Source: Bog-473 sp963781955 (GTDB lineage: Bacteria > Actinomycetota > Acidimicrobiia > Acidimicrobiales > RAAP-2). From it: a DNA stretch of 64,000 bases. How positions within the stretch are numbered: position 1 is the stretch's first letter; each line of letters opens with the position of its first letter. Below the pieces are notes generated by a model. That model saw only the letters and a program-made list of their open reading frames with translations. It searched no databases and was not told where the DNA came from. A program made the position numbers and the translations under genes. The stretch lies in the NCBI GenBank assembly GCA_963781955.1, contig CAWAHU010000002.1, forward strand, positions 744,001-808,000, read 5' to 3'. Shown here in pieces: positions 48,769 to 57,081 of the stretch.

Positions 48769-49170
48769 ATGCTTGCCACGACCTACCCCATCCTCGACTT
48801 CTTCTTGACGATGCTGTACTTCTTCCTCTTCGTCATCTGGATCTGGCTGCTGATCATGGTGTTCATCGACATCTTCCGCAGCCACGACTTGGGGGGCTGG
48901 GCCAAGGCGCTGTGGGTGCTCTTCATCATCATCCTGCCGTTCCTGGGCGTGTTCGTGTACCTGATCGCCCGTGGCGGCAAGATGCACGAGCGGGCGGCCC
49001 AGGAGGCGGCGCAGCAGCAGCAGGCCTTCGACCAGTACGTCAAGCAGACGGCCGGCTCGGCCGGTGGGAGCACGGCGGACCAGCTTTCCAAGCTGGCCGA
49101 CCTCAAGGCTCAGGGCGTCATCACCGACGCCGAGTTCGACGCCCAGAAGGCCAAGATCCTCGCCAGCTGA
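48769..49170 (+). CDS. PLDc_N-SHOCT small membrane protein, copy 2
   Basis: 133-134 aa membrane protein with two TM helices (LDFFLTMLYFFLFVIWIWLL and LWVLFIIILPFLGVFVYLIA), a Gln-rich linker (AAQEAAQQQQAFDQYVKQ) and a C-terminal SHOCT motif (QLSKLADLKAQGVITDAEFD). It is a recent paralogue of the protein at 29975, with identical linker words DQYVKQTAGSAG. The ATG at 48769 is fixed by AAGGAG at 48758-48763; an in-frame ATG at 48727 lacks a ribosome site. The 245 bp upstream hold no gene. First gene of a three-gene run with DUF6325 and SHOCT. Confidence 0.87.
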   Translation: MLATTYPILDFFLTMLYFFLFVIWIWLLIMVFIDIFRSHDLGGWAKALWVLFIIILPFLGVFVYLIARGGKMHERAAQEAAQQQQAFDQYVKQTAGSAGGSTADQLSKLADLKAQGVITDAEFDAQKAKILAS

Positions 49171-49235
49171 GGCCCCACTGGGACCGGAACCCCAGACCAC
49201 ACGGAACCTCAGACGCCTGAGAACAAGGAGACACG

Positions 49236-49664
49236 ATGACGACAGGACCGGTCAGCTACACGGTGGTGGCCTTCCCGGGCAACCAGTTCAACGGGAACGT
49301 GGCGCCCGAGATCGAGAAGCTCGTGGGCAGCGGTCTCGTGCGCGTCCTCGACCTGGTCTTCGTCATGAAGGACGAGGCGGGCGACGTGGTGTTGCTCGAG
49401 TTCGACCAGCTCGACGCCCTCGCCGCCTTCGGCGAGCTCGAGGGTGAGGTCGGCGGGTTGATCAAGGAGGAGGACCTGCTGCACGTGGCCGAGCAGCTGC
49501 CCCCCAACAACTCCGCCCTGGCCGTGGTGTGGGAGGACCTGTGGGCCAAGCCCTTGGTCGAGGCGGTGCAGGGGTCGGGCGGGGTCGTCATCGACTCGGC
49601 GCGGATCCCGGCCCTGCTGGTCGAGGAGGCCCTGGCCGAGCTGGCCGAGCACACCGAAGGCTGA
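49236..49664 (+). CDS. DUF6325-like (DUF1269-related) protein
   Basis: 142-aa soluble protein. It starts GPVSYTVVAFPGNQFNGNVA and continues VRVLDLVFVMKDEAGDVVLL and NNSALAVVWEDLWAKPLVEA, typical of DUF6325/DUF1269-type proteins that often accompany SHOCT genes in actinobacteria. AAGGAG sits 6 nt before the ATG. It lies 65 bp after the PLDc_N-SHOCT gene and 58 bp before the SHOCT gene. No TM segment and no catalytic motif; function unknown. Confidence 0.8.
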   Translation: MTTGPVSYTVVAFPGNQFNGNVAPEIEKLVGSGLVRVLDLVFVMKDEAGDVVLLEFDQLDALAAFGELEGEVGGLIKEEDLLHVAEQLPPNNSALAVVWEDLWAKPLVEAVQGSGGVVIDSARIPALLVEEALAELAEHTEG

Positions 49665-49722
49665 ACCCGCCCGTTCAGGCATAATTCAATCCAGACAGAC
49701 CATCGAGGAGAAGGAGCACACG

Positions 49723-50034
49723 ATGCCATTGAGGCGACGCCCGGTTCTACGCACGGTGGGCCGCACCGCGGTCATCGCCGGCACGGCGACCGCCGTGGCC
49801 GGCGGTGTGTCCCACCACCAGCAGCAGAAGTACGCCCAGCAGGACGCGGCAGCCCAACAGCCGGCGGCAGCGCCACAGGCGGCGGCTCCGCCGCCGGAGC
49901 CGGTCGCGGCGGCACCCGACTCCGATGAGCTCATCAACAAGCTCAAGGAGCTGGCCACCCTCAAGGATCAGGGGATCCTGACCGAAGCCGAGTTCAACGA
50001 CCAGAAGGCCAAGATCCTGGCCCAGATGTCCTGA
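49723..50034 (+). CDS. SHOCT-domain protein with N-terminal hydrophobic anchor
   Basis: 103 aa. A basic start (PLRRRPVLRTVGRTAVIAGT) leads into a weak hydrophobic segment that may anchor it. Then comes an Ala/Pro/Gln-rich spacer, then the SHOCT motif NKLKELATLKDQGILTEAEF with the usual QKAKIL ending. GGAGAAGGAG lies upstream of the ATG, and an A/T-rich CATAAT at 49680-49685 could be a -10 box of its own. Last gene before the UUCG hairpin. SHOCT tails here and in the two PLDc_N proteins are alike and could interact. Confidence 0.82.
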   Translation: MPLRRRPVLRTVGRTAVIAGTATAVAGGVSHHQQQKYAQQDAAAQQPAAAPQAAAPPPEPVAAAPDSDELINKLKELATLKDQGILTEAEFNDQKAKILAQMS

Positions 50035-50049
50035 CCCGCCGGATGTCTT

Positions 50050-50085
50050 GCGAAGAGCGGCACCCTTCGGGGTGCCGCTCTTCGC
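50050..50085. terminator. 16-bp perfect hairpin with TTCG loop
   Basis: GCGAAGAGCGGCACCC (50050-50065), loop TTCG, then the exact complement (50070-50085). No T-run on either side, as in many actinobacterial terminators. It sits between the SHOCT gene and the convergent FAD-oxidoreductase gene, so it should end transcription from both directions. Confidence 0.9.
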
Positions 50086-50120
50086 GTGCCAGGGCACCGT
50101 GGCTTGCCGCCGGCGTGCGG

Positions 50121-51359
50121 TCACGACACCGAGAGGTGCACGTCCTCCCCGGGCTGCACCAGTCGCCACCAGTCGGATCGAATGGGATGAGACCGGTTCG
50201 GGATCATGCGCCGCAGCCGATGGGAGGCCAGAAGCCGGCCGCCCTGCGTCACGTCGAGACGGGGACGGTCCAAGAAGACCCGGGTCCTGACCAGAAAGGA
50301 CCCCTCCGCACGTCGGTGCGCATGGCCCATGTTGGGGACCACCCAGAGCAACGGGTCGGCCACCCGCACGTCGACCATGGCGTGAGGTGCCAGGTCGTGG
50401 TCACCGCGTAGCCAGGCAGCAGCGGCGCGACCGACTGAAACGGCGCGCCGGGCAGCCACATCGGCGGTCTCGGCCGGGTGGACGACGTTGCCGGCCGCGA
50501 AGACCCCGTCTGCGGTGGTCGTCCCGTCGGACCCGCAGGCCGGGCCGCGTGTGCCGGGGTCGATGGTGAGACCGGCCAGGCGGGCCAGCTCGTTGTCCGG
50601 GATGAAGTCCCCCGTGAACACGATGGTGTCGGCGGCCACGGCGCGCTCGTCGCCGTCGGGCCCCCGGATGAGCACCGTGTCCACCCGGTCGTGCCCGTAC
50701 ACGGCGGTCACCGACGTCTCGGTCCACACCGGCACCCTGAGGCCGACGCGCGTGAAGAGGTCGAAGAGGCGGAACGTCTGCGGGCCTGGCAGGTCGGTGA
50801 CCAGGGCCAGCGGGCGGACGCCCGCTTCACGCAGGGTCAGCACGGCGGAGTAGGAGACGTGCTCGGCGCCCACGATGACAGCCCGCCGGCCTACGGGGAG
50901 GTGCTCGCGGTGGACCCACTGCTGGAGCTGTCCGGTCGTGAAGATCCCCGAGGGGCGCGTCCCGGGGACCAGCCTGGCCGCCCTCGGGCGCTCCCTGGCC
51001 CCGGTGGCCAGCACGACCGCCCGCGCCTCCATCTCGAGCAACCCGCTCGGACCCGTCACCTCGGCGCGACCCGAGGCGGCCCATCCGGTCACCATGGTGC
51101 GGGTCCGGATGTCCACGCCGCATGCGACGGCACGGTCCACCCACCGACGCGCGTACGCCGGCCCGCTCAGGACGCGCCGCAGATCGCGCACACCGAACCC
51201 GGTGTGCTCGCACAGACGGGGCGTCCCGCCGGCCTCGTCTTCCCGGTCCACGACCACGACGCCTCCCGCACCACCCGCCCTCAGCGCAGTGGCGGCGGCC
51301 AGGCCGGCGGGTCCGGCGCCGACGACGAGCGCGTCGACCGTCATGACCTTGCGACTCAT
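50121..51359 (-). CDS. FAD-dependent oxidoreductase, GlpB-like partner subunit
   Basis: 412-aa pyridine-nucleotide-disulfide-type oxidoreductase. FAD motif DALVVGAGPAGLAAATALRA, RAVVLATGARERPRAARLVP, second dinucleotide motif RAVIVGAEHVSYSAVLTLRE, C-terminal DGVFAAGNVVHPAETADVAA. No redox CxxC, as in the oxidoreductase that accompanies GlpA-like dehydrogenases in Thermotoga/clostridial glycerol operons and in the alpha subunits of opine/sarcosine oxidases. ATG at 51359, 4 bp after the stop of the GlpA-like gene, was preferred to a longer start that overlaps it deeply. It probably passes electrons from the partner flavoprotein to NAD(P) or another carrier. Confidence 0.82.
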   Translation of the reverse strand: MSRKVMTVDALVVGAGPAGLAAATALRAGGAGGVVVVDREDEAGGTPRLCEHTGFGVRDLRRVLSGPAYARRWVDRAVACGVDIRTRTMVTGWAASGRAEVTGPSGLLEMEARAVVLATGARERPRAARLVPGTRPSGIFTTGQLQQWVHREHLPVGRRAVIVGAEHVSYSAVLTLREAGVRPLALVTDLPGPQTFRLFDLFTRVGLRVPVWTETSVTAVYGHDRVDTVLIRGPDGDERAVAADTIVFTGDFIPDNELARLAGLTIDPGTRGPACGSDGTTTADGVFAAGNVVHPAETADVAARRAVSVGRAAAAWLRGDHDLAPHAMVDVRVADPLLWVVPNMGHAHRRAEGSFLVRTRVFLDRPRLDVTQGGRLLASHRLRRMIPNRSHPIRSDWWRLVQPGEDVHLSVS

Positions 51360-51363
51360 GGCT

Positions 51364-52740
51364 TCACCGCGACGCCAACCGGGCGGTGACTGCGGCGCCG
51401 CAGAAGAAGCCCTGGCAGCGTCCGTTGGTCGCCCGGGTGCGGCGGCGCACACCACCGAGGTCGACCGCCGGGACCGCGGCGCTCAGCGCGTCCCGCAGCT
51501 CCCCCTCGGTGACCCGCTCGCAGAAGCACACGATGTGGCCGTAGGCCGGATCGCTCCCGATCATCTCGGCGTCCTCGAACGCCCGCGTCCTGCGCTCGGC
51601 CAGCACGGGCATGTGCGGGACAGCCGGTTCGTGCTCGGCCTCCGCCAACGAGAGCCCAGCGGCTCCCATCTGATCGACGACGTGCTCGGCGATGGCGAGG
51701 GACGCGGTCAGTCCCGTGGACCGGATGCCCCCGACACAGGCATAGCGCTCACGTTCGTGGATGGTGATCTGGTAGTCCCGGTGCTCGGTGGCGGCCCGCA
51801 GGCCCGCGTAGACCGCCGTCACCTCCTCGTGCACCAGGTCGGGCATGATCCGGCGACCCGCGTCGAACAGGGCGTCGAGGCCGCCGGTGGTCGTGGCCGT
51901 GTCCGCCCGATCAACGACGTCCTCGGCGGTAGGCCCGAGCAGCACGTTGCCGTAGACCGTCGGTGCCACCAGGACCCCCTTCGTCCGCTCGGTCGGCACC
52001 GGCAGCAGGATCGACGACAGGAGCGAGCCGGCCAGCTTGTCGAAGACGATGAGCTGGCCCCGGCGGGGCGTGATGGTGTACGCACCGTGCCCGAATCGCC
52101 GGTCGAGGAGGTCGGAGCCGAGGCCGGCCGCGTTGACGACCCATTCGGCCCGGACCGGGCCCGCCGTGGTGCGCAGCAGCCAGGCATCCCCGTCGCGCTC
52201 CACGTCGGTGACTTCGACGCCCAGCTGCAGCTCGGTCCCCGAGCCGACGGCTTCGGTGGCGAAGGCGATGCTGGTGCTCCAGGCGCAGATGATCGACTCG
52301 TCCGGGATGACCACGGCCCCCGTGGCCCCCGCGCCGAGGTGCGGCTCGCGCCGGTAGAGCTCCTCGAGCGTGATCCGCTCGGCCCGCGCGTACCCGTTGG
52401 CCCTGGCCTTGGCGAGCACGTCGTCGAGCCGGGCCGCCTGCTCCATGTCCCACGCCACCAGGACGGCCCCGGGGTTCTCGAGGGCGATGCCCGACGTGGC
52501 CGCGTACGCGCCGAGCAGCTCGTGACCCCTCCGGACCAGTGCCGCCTCGAGGGTCCCCGGTTGGCAGTCGAAGCCGGTGTGGAGAATGGCCGTGTTCGCC
52601 TTCGATGTCCCCGTGCCCACGTCGTTGGCGCGCTCGAGCACGGTGGTGCGCAGACGGTATCGAGCCAGCTGCCGCGCGATGGCGGTGCCGACCACGCCGG
52701 CACCGATGACGGCGACGTCGTAGGTGCGGTCGTCCGTCAC
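51364..52740 (-). CDS. GlpA-like FAD dehydrogenase with C-terminal [2Fe-2S] (BFD) domain
   Basis: 458-aa DAO-fold flavoprotein, probably glycerol-3-phosphate dehydrogenase. FAD motif VAVIGAGVVGTAIARQLARY, then KANTAILHTGFDCQPGTLEA, typical of GlpA/YgaF relatives. VNAAGLGSDLLDRRFG and CVGGIRSTGLTASLAIAEHV close the flavin domain. The C-terminus has the BFD ferredoxin-like domain: IVCFCERVTEGEL and then RTRATNGRCQGFFC, four Cys for a [2Fe-2S] cluster. GTG at 52740 overlaps the kinase TGA (GTGA). With kinase and partner oxidoreductase it forms a three-gene catabolic operon. Alternative: L-2-hydroxyglutarate-oxidase-like enzyme. Confidence 0.85.
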   Translation of the reverse strand: MTDDRTYDVAVIGAGVVGTAIARQLARYRLRTTVLERANDVGTGTSKANTAILHTGFDCQPGTLEAALVRRGHELLGAYAATSGIALENPGAVLVAWDMEQAARLDDVLAKARANGYARAERITLEELYRREPHLGAGATGAVVIPDESIICAWSTSIAFATEAVGSGTELQLGVEVTDVERDGDAWLLRTTAGPVRAEWVVNAAGLGSDLLDRRFGHGAYTITPRRGQLIVFDKLAGSLLSSILLPVPTERTKGVLVAPTVYGNVLLGPTAEDVVDRADTATTTGGLDALFDAGRRIMPDLVHEEVTAVYAGLRAATEHRDYQITIHERERYACVGGIRSTGLTASLAIAEHVVDQMGAAGLSLAEAEHEPAVPHMPVLAERRTRAFEDAEMIGSDPAYGHIVCFCERVTEGELRDALSAAVPAVDLGGVRRRTRATNGRCQGFFCGAAVTARLASR

Positions 52741-54233
52741 GATGACGATTCACCGGTCGGACCGGCCAGGCGGGCCACGGCGCGCTCGAAGGCCGCCAGG
52801 CGCTCGGCGGCCTCGGCACCGGCGATGGCGGGCTCGTAGCGGGTGGGAGTGTCGGCCGGCGGGACCACGTCGTCCAGCGTCCGCCCGGCACCCGCGCCGA
52901 GGCGGGCCAGCGCGGCAACGCCGGCAGCGGTCGCATGAGGGGAGGACGCGACCTCGACCGGGATCTGGAGCAAGTCGGCCTGGGTCTGCATGAGGATCCG
53001 TGAGCGTGTCAGCCCGCCGTCGACTCGCAGCAGGGCCAGCGGACGACCGAGGTCGACCGCGGCGGCACGGGCCAGCAGGGTCACCTGGGCCGCGAGGCCA
53101 TCGACGGTGGCCCGGACCACGTGGGCCGGCTCCGTGCCCGGGCCGATCCCCTCGATGCTGGCCAGGACGTCCGGCCGCCACCAGGGCGCGCCGAGTCCGC
53201 TCAGTGCGGGCACCACGGTGACGCCGCCGCTGTCGTGCACCGAGCCCGCAACGGTGTCGAGGTCCCGCGCCTGCGCAAGGAAACGCCATCGGCGCAGCCA
53301 GGCAACGGCGGCACCGGCCGCATAGACCTGGCCGTCGACGCAGTAGGCGACACGGTCGCCCAGCTGCCAGGCCACCGACACGGCCAGGCCGCCCGAGGAC
53401 GCGACCGGGCGCGGTCCCGCGTTGGCGAGAAGGAAGGCGCCCGTGCCGTAGGTGCACTTCGATTCCCCGGGTTCGAGGCAATGCTCCCCGACGAGTGCCG
53501 CCTGCTGGTCCACGCTCAGTCCGCTCAGCAGCAGCGACGGGCCGAATGCATCGGTCCGGCCGATTTCCGCAGCGCTGTCGACGATCGTCGGGCACTCCGT
53601 CGGGTCCAGTTCGAATACGCGACAGGCCTCCTCCGACCAGGTGCGCCCGTCGAGGTCGAGGAGCAGTGTCCTCGAGGCGGTCGTGGCGTCGGTGACGTAG
53701 GCGCCGGTGAGGCGGTGCACGAGCCAGGCGTCGGTGGTGGTCACCACACCTTCGTTCGTCACGTTTCGGCGCAGCCAGGTCATCTTCGGTGCGGCGAAGT
53801 AGGGGTCGAGGGGGAGCCCCGTCGTCCGGGTCAGCCATGCGGCATGGGGCCCCATGTCGGCGCAGATGGCCGCCGCACGTCGATCCTGCCAGGAGATGGC
53901 GACGCTCAGAGGGCGCCCGGTACCGCGGTCCCAGGCCAAGACGGTCTCGCCCTGATTGGCGAAGCCGACGGCATCGACGCCACCTCCCGACCGTGCGATG
54001 GCGTCGCGTCCCGCGTGGAGGACCGAATCCCACAGTTGCTCGGGGTCCTGCTCGACGCCTCCACCTGCCACGGCACGGGGTGTCACCGCAGCCTCCACCG
54101 AGGCCAGGATCTCGCCGTCGTCGCCGAACACGACGGCCTTGGTCGCCGAGGTCCCCTGGTCGATGGCGAGGACCCTCACCGAGACCACCCGAGCCGAGGT
54201 GCGGCGGTTCTGCCCGTTCTCACGCGTGGTCAT
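52737..54233 (-). CDS. glpK: FGGY-family kinase, glycerol-kinase-like
   Basis: ATP-dependent polyol kinase of 498 aa. Phosphate-1 loop VLAIDQGTSATKAVVFGDDG, SWQDRRAA, LPLDPYFAAPKMTWLRR, VDQQAALVGEHCLEPGESKC and YGTGAFLLAN are all close to GlpK. By comparison with E. coli GlpK the glycerol ligands Trp103, Tyr135 and Asp245 and Glu84 are kept, but Arg83 (NQRE) is Gly here (NQGE), which may shift specificity to another small polyol. ATG at 54233; no good ribosome site, and a GTG 16 codons on starts just before VRVLAIDQG. First gene of the operon; no GlpF facilitator nearby. Confidence 0.85.
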   Translation of the reverse strand: MTTRENGQNRRTSARVVSVRVLAIDQGTSATKAVVFGDDGEILASVEAAVTPRAVAGGGVEQDPEQLWDSVLHAGRDAIARSGGGVDAVGFANQGETVLAWDRGTGRPLSVAISWQDRRAAAICADMGPHAAWLTRTTGLPLDPYFAAPKMTWLRRNVTNEGVVTTTDAWLVHRLTGAYVTDATTASRTLLLDLDGRTWSEEACRVFELDPTECPTIVDSAAEIGRTDAFGPSLLLSGLSVDQQAALVGEHCLEPGESKCTYGTGAFLLANAGPRPVASSGGLAVSVAWQLGDRVAYCVDGQVYAAGAAVAWLRRWRFLAQARDLDTVAGSVHDSGGVTVVPALSGLGAPWWRPDVLASIEGIGPGTEPAHVVRATVDGLAAQVTLLARAAAVDLGRPLALLRVDGGLTRSRILMQTQADLLQIPVEVASSPHATAAGVAALARLGAGAGRTLDDVVPPADTPTRYEPAIAGAEAAERLAAFERAVARLAGPTGESSS

Positions 54234-54288
54234 CCTGCCAGGTCGGACCGGGTGGTCGGGGTGAAGCCGCCGGCCGAGACGCGGCCGG

Positions 54289-54294
54289 TAACGT
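54289..54294 (+). promoter_or_regulatory. -10 box (TAACGT) before the PTPS-related membrane protein
   Basis: TAACGT ends 9 nt before the GTG at 54304 with no ribosome site; leaderless layout, in the 70-bp gap shared with the divergent kinase gene. Confidence 0.35.
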
Positions 54295-54303
54295 ACAGCC
54301 GAT

Positions 54304-56925
54304 GTGGCCGAGGGTCAGCACCGTCGGGGTCGACCCGTCGGAGCGCCCGCCGCACCGCCTCGTGTGAGTGAGTCCCCCGAGCCCGACCCGGATCCCTTGA
54401 GCGTGCACCACCCCAAGCCGTCCCCTCGGCACGCGGCGCCGCGCCATGCCGCCACGGGCGCGACGGCCGGTGCCGACGTTCCCGGCATGTCCGGGGTGCC
54501 CGGAGGCGGGCCGGCCGGGGGGCAGGCAGGGGAGCCGGCAAGGGCGGTGGACGACCGGAGCCGGCTGTGGTGGCTGCCCGGGGCCATCACCGTGGTGACC
54601 ATCGCCACCGTCATCGTGGTCACCCTCTCCCAGCTGCACCCGAGCCTGCTCGTCACGACGAGCACGACGACGGGTGGCGACACCGGCGCGCACATCGCCA
54701 TGCCGAAGTACCTCGAGTCGCTGATCGCCCACGGCCATCTCACCGGCTGGGACCCGGGCTGGTACGACGGCTTCCCCGTCTACACCTTCTACTTCACGCT
54801 GCCCGACCTCTTCATCGCGCTCGCGGGCTGGGTCATCCCCTACGCGCTCGCCTTCAAGATGGGCACCATTCTCGGGTCGATCCTGCTGCCCGTGTGCGCC
54901 TGGGCCTGTGGCCGCCTCTTCCGGCTGCGGCCTCCCATCCCCACGCTGCTGGCCGCAGCCACCCTGCCGTTCCTGTTCGACACCACGTTCACCATCCTGG
55001 GCGGGAACCTCTTCTCCACCCTGGCCGGCGAGTACTCGTACTCCTTCAGCCTGTCCCTCGCCATCGTGTTCCTCGGGCTGTTCGCCCGTGCCGTCCGGGA
55101 GGGCCGCTGCCGCGGCTGGGCCGCCGCCGTCCTGGCACTGTGCGTGCTCTCGCACATCGTCCCCGCCTTCTACGCACTGGGCGGGGCGTTGATCCTCACC
55201 GTGGTGGAGCTGCTGCCCGCGCACTGGGGCATCACCGACCAGCGCGTGACCGTGTGGCGGGGCGACCCGGCGGCGGTCCAGGTCCCGCGTCGGCGGATCC
55301 TGTGGTGGGCCGCCTCGACGGTGGGCGTCGGCCTCCTTCTCTCGGGCTGGTGGCTCGTCCCCTTCGGTCTGGAGCACGCCTACACGACGGCCATGGGGTA
55401 CACCAACGTCGAAGGCTGGGCGCAGTACTTCCCCGAGGCGGACGCCTGGGCGCTGGTCCTGGCCGGCCTCGGTGCCGTCACGGCCGTGGTCGTCCGCAGC
55501 CGCTTCGGCGTCACCGTGACCGTGCTGGGCATCGCGGCCGCGCTGGCCACCGCCCTGGACCCTCAGGGCAGCCTGTACAACGTCCGCCTGCTGCCGCTGT
55601 GGTTCATCTCGGTGTACCTGATGGCGGCGTGGACGTTCGGCACCTGGTGCATCGCCGCCGCCACGTCGTGGCGCCGGGCCCGCGTCCGGCACTGGGAGGC
55701 GGAGCAGCGGGTCCTCCCGTGGATGGCGGAGCCCCTCGGCCATGGTCAGCCGGAGCCCGTCCGGCGCCGCCGCCCGTCCCCGCGCTGGGCGCCGGCGGCG
55801 GTGAGCGGCGCCGCCCTGGGACTGGTGGCGACGCTCGTTGCGGTCGTGCCGCCGTTCGTCTTCCCCGCGTCGTCGCTGCCGGTCGATGTCGGGTCCAACC
55901 AGGTGACGAATTGGGCGAATTACAACTACGAGGGCTACGAGGGTCAGGCGTCGTATCCGGAGTACCACGCGTTGATGCAGGCCATGACGAGCGTCGGCAA
56001 GCAGCATGGTTGTGGGCGCGCCATGTGGGAGTACAGCGAGAGCGAGAACCGCTTCGGCACGCCCGAGGCGCTGATGCTCCTGCCCTACTGGACCAACGGG
56101 TGCATCGACTCGATGGAGGGGCTGCTCTTCGAGTCGTCCACGACCACGCCCTACCACTTCGTCAATCAGGCCGAGCTCTCGCAGGGGCCGTCCGAGCCGG
56201 AGGTCGGTCTGCCGTACGGCCCGGTGGACGTGTCACTCGGCGTGCAGCACCTGCAGCTGCTGGGCGTGCGCTACTTCATCGCCGAGACCCCCGAGATCCA
56301 GCGGCAGGCCGACGCCGATCCCGAACTGCAGCTGGTGGCGCGGACCGGGCCGTGGACCTACGACTACAACGGCCTCGTCTCGCACACCACGTGGAGCATC
56401 TATCGGGTCAAGGACTCACCCATCGTGACGCCCCTGGCCAACGAGCCGGCCGTCCTCTCTGGCGTCAAGCCGGCGCCCTCGAGCTGGCTGGCCCCGTCCC
56501 TCGCCTGGTACGACCACCCGGACCGCTGGAACGTGGAGCTGGCGCAGGACGGCCCGTCGTCATGGCCGCGCGTGGCCGTGGGGAGCACTCGTCCGCCCGT
56601 GGTGAAGGCCGGCACCACCGAGGTCAGCGGCGTGCGGCAGGGCGACACGTCGGTCCGCTTCCACGTGTCACGGGTCGGGACGCCCGTATTGGTCAAGGTC
56701 TCCTACTTCCCCAACTGGCACGTCAGTGGTGCCGACGGTCCGTGGCGTGTCACCCCCAACCTGATGGTGGTGGTCCCGACCAGCCACGACGTGACGCTGA
56801 CCTATGGAACCACCTCGGCCGACAGCCTCGGTCTGCTGGCCACGTTGATCGGCGTGCTGGGCCTGGTGGCGCTCGTCGCGGTCCCCGTCGTGCGCCGGCG
56901 CCGGCGCACGCCGGGATCGGGCTGA
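54304..56925 (+). CDS. PTPS-related integral membrane protein (GT-C-like)
   Basis: 873-aa protein of the 6-pyruvoyl-tetrahydropterin-synthase-related membrane family, resembling GT-C glycosyltransferases that use lipid-linked sugars. After a disordered Pro/Ala/Gly-rich tail of about 80 residues comes TM1 (ITVVTIATVIVVTLSQL). The acidic loop STTTGGDTGAHIAMPKYLES with HLTGWDPGWYDGFPVYTFYF follows, the Asp-bearing loop where GT-C enzymes hold catalytic residues. About ten more TM helices follow, then a large extracytoplasmic C-terminal domain and a last TM (LGLLATLIGVLGLVALVAVP). GTG 54304 fits the -10 box; a GTG at 54364 is also possible. Role in envelope polysaccharide is inference. Confidence 0.78.
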   Translation: MAEGQHRRGRPVGAPAAPPRVSESPEPDPDPLSVHHPKPSPRHAAPRHAATGATAGADVPGMSGVPGGGPAGGQAGEPARAVDDRSRLWWLPGAITVVTIATVIVVTLSQLHPSLLVTTSTTTGGDTGAHIAMPKYLESLIAHGHLTGWDPGWYDGFPVYTFYFTLPDLFIALAGWVIPYALAFKMGTILGSILLPVCAWACGRLFRLRPPIPTLLAAATLPFLFDTTFTILGGNLFSTLAGEYSYSFSLSLAIVFLGLFARAVREGRCRGWAAAVLALCVLSHIVPAFYALGGALILTVVELLPAHWGITDQRVTVWRGDPAAVQVPRRRILWWAASTVGVGLLLSGWWLVPFGLEHAYTTAMGYTNVEGWAQYFPEADAWALVLAGLGAVTAVVVRSRFGVTVTVLGIAAALATALDPQGSLYNVRLLPLWFISVYLMAAWTFGTWCIAAATSWRRARVRHWEAEQRVLPWMAEPLGHGQPEPVRRRRPSPRWAPAAVSGAALGLVATLVAVVPPFVFPASSLPVDVGSNQVTNWANYNYEGYEGQASYPEYHALMQAMTSVGKQHGCGRAMWEYSESENRFGTPEALMLLPYWTNGCIDSMEGLLFESSTTTPYHFVNQAELSQGPSEPEVGLPYGPVDVSLGVQHLQLLGVRYFIAETPEIQRQADADPELQLVARTGPWTYDYNGLVSHTTWSIYRVKDSPIVTPLANEPAVLSGVKPAPSSWLAPSLAWYDHPDRWNVELAQDGPSSWPRVAVGSTRPPVVKAGTTEVSGVRQGDTSVRFHVSRVGTPVLVKVSYFPNWHVSGADGPWRVTPNLMVVVPTSHDVTLTYGTTSADSLGLLATLIGVLGLVALVAVPVVRRRRRTPGSG

Positions 56926-57069
56926 CCGGCCGGCGCCCGGTCGTCCTCAGGTGCCTCCCAGGTCCGGCTCCACACCGTGGAGCGGCCGCGGCGAACGCTC
57001 GTCCGCTCCCCTCCGTGACACCCGGACGGCGCGTGAAGGGGGAGAGGTAACTCGTCCCGCTGAGTTGGC

Positions 57070-57075
57070 TAGCTT
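57070..57075 (+). promoter_or_regulatory. -10 box (TAGCTT) for leaderless phoU mRNA
   Basis: TAGCTT, then exactly 6 nt, then the GTG at 57082. This spacing puts the transcription start at the start codon. Confidence 0.45.
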
Positions 57076-57081
57076 CTCAGC

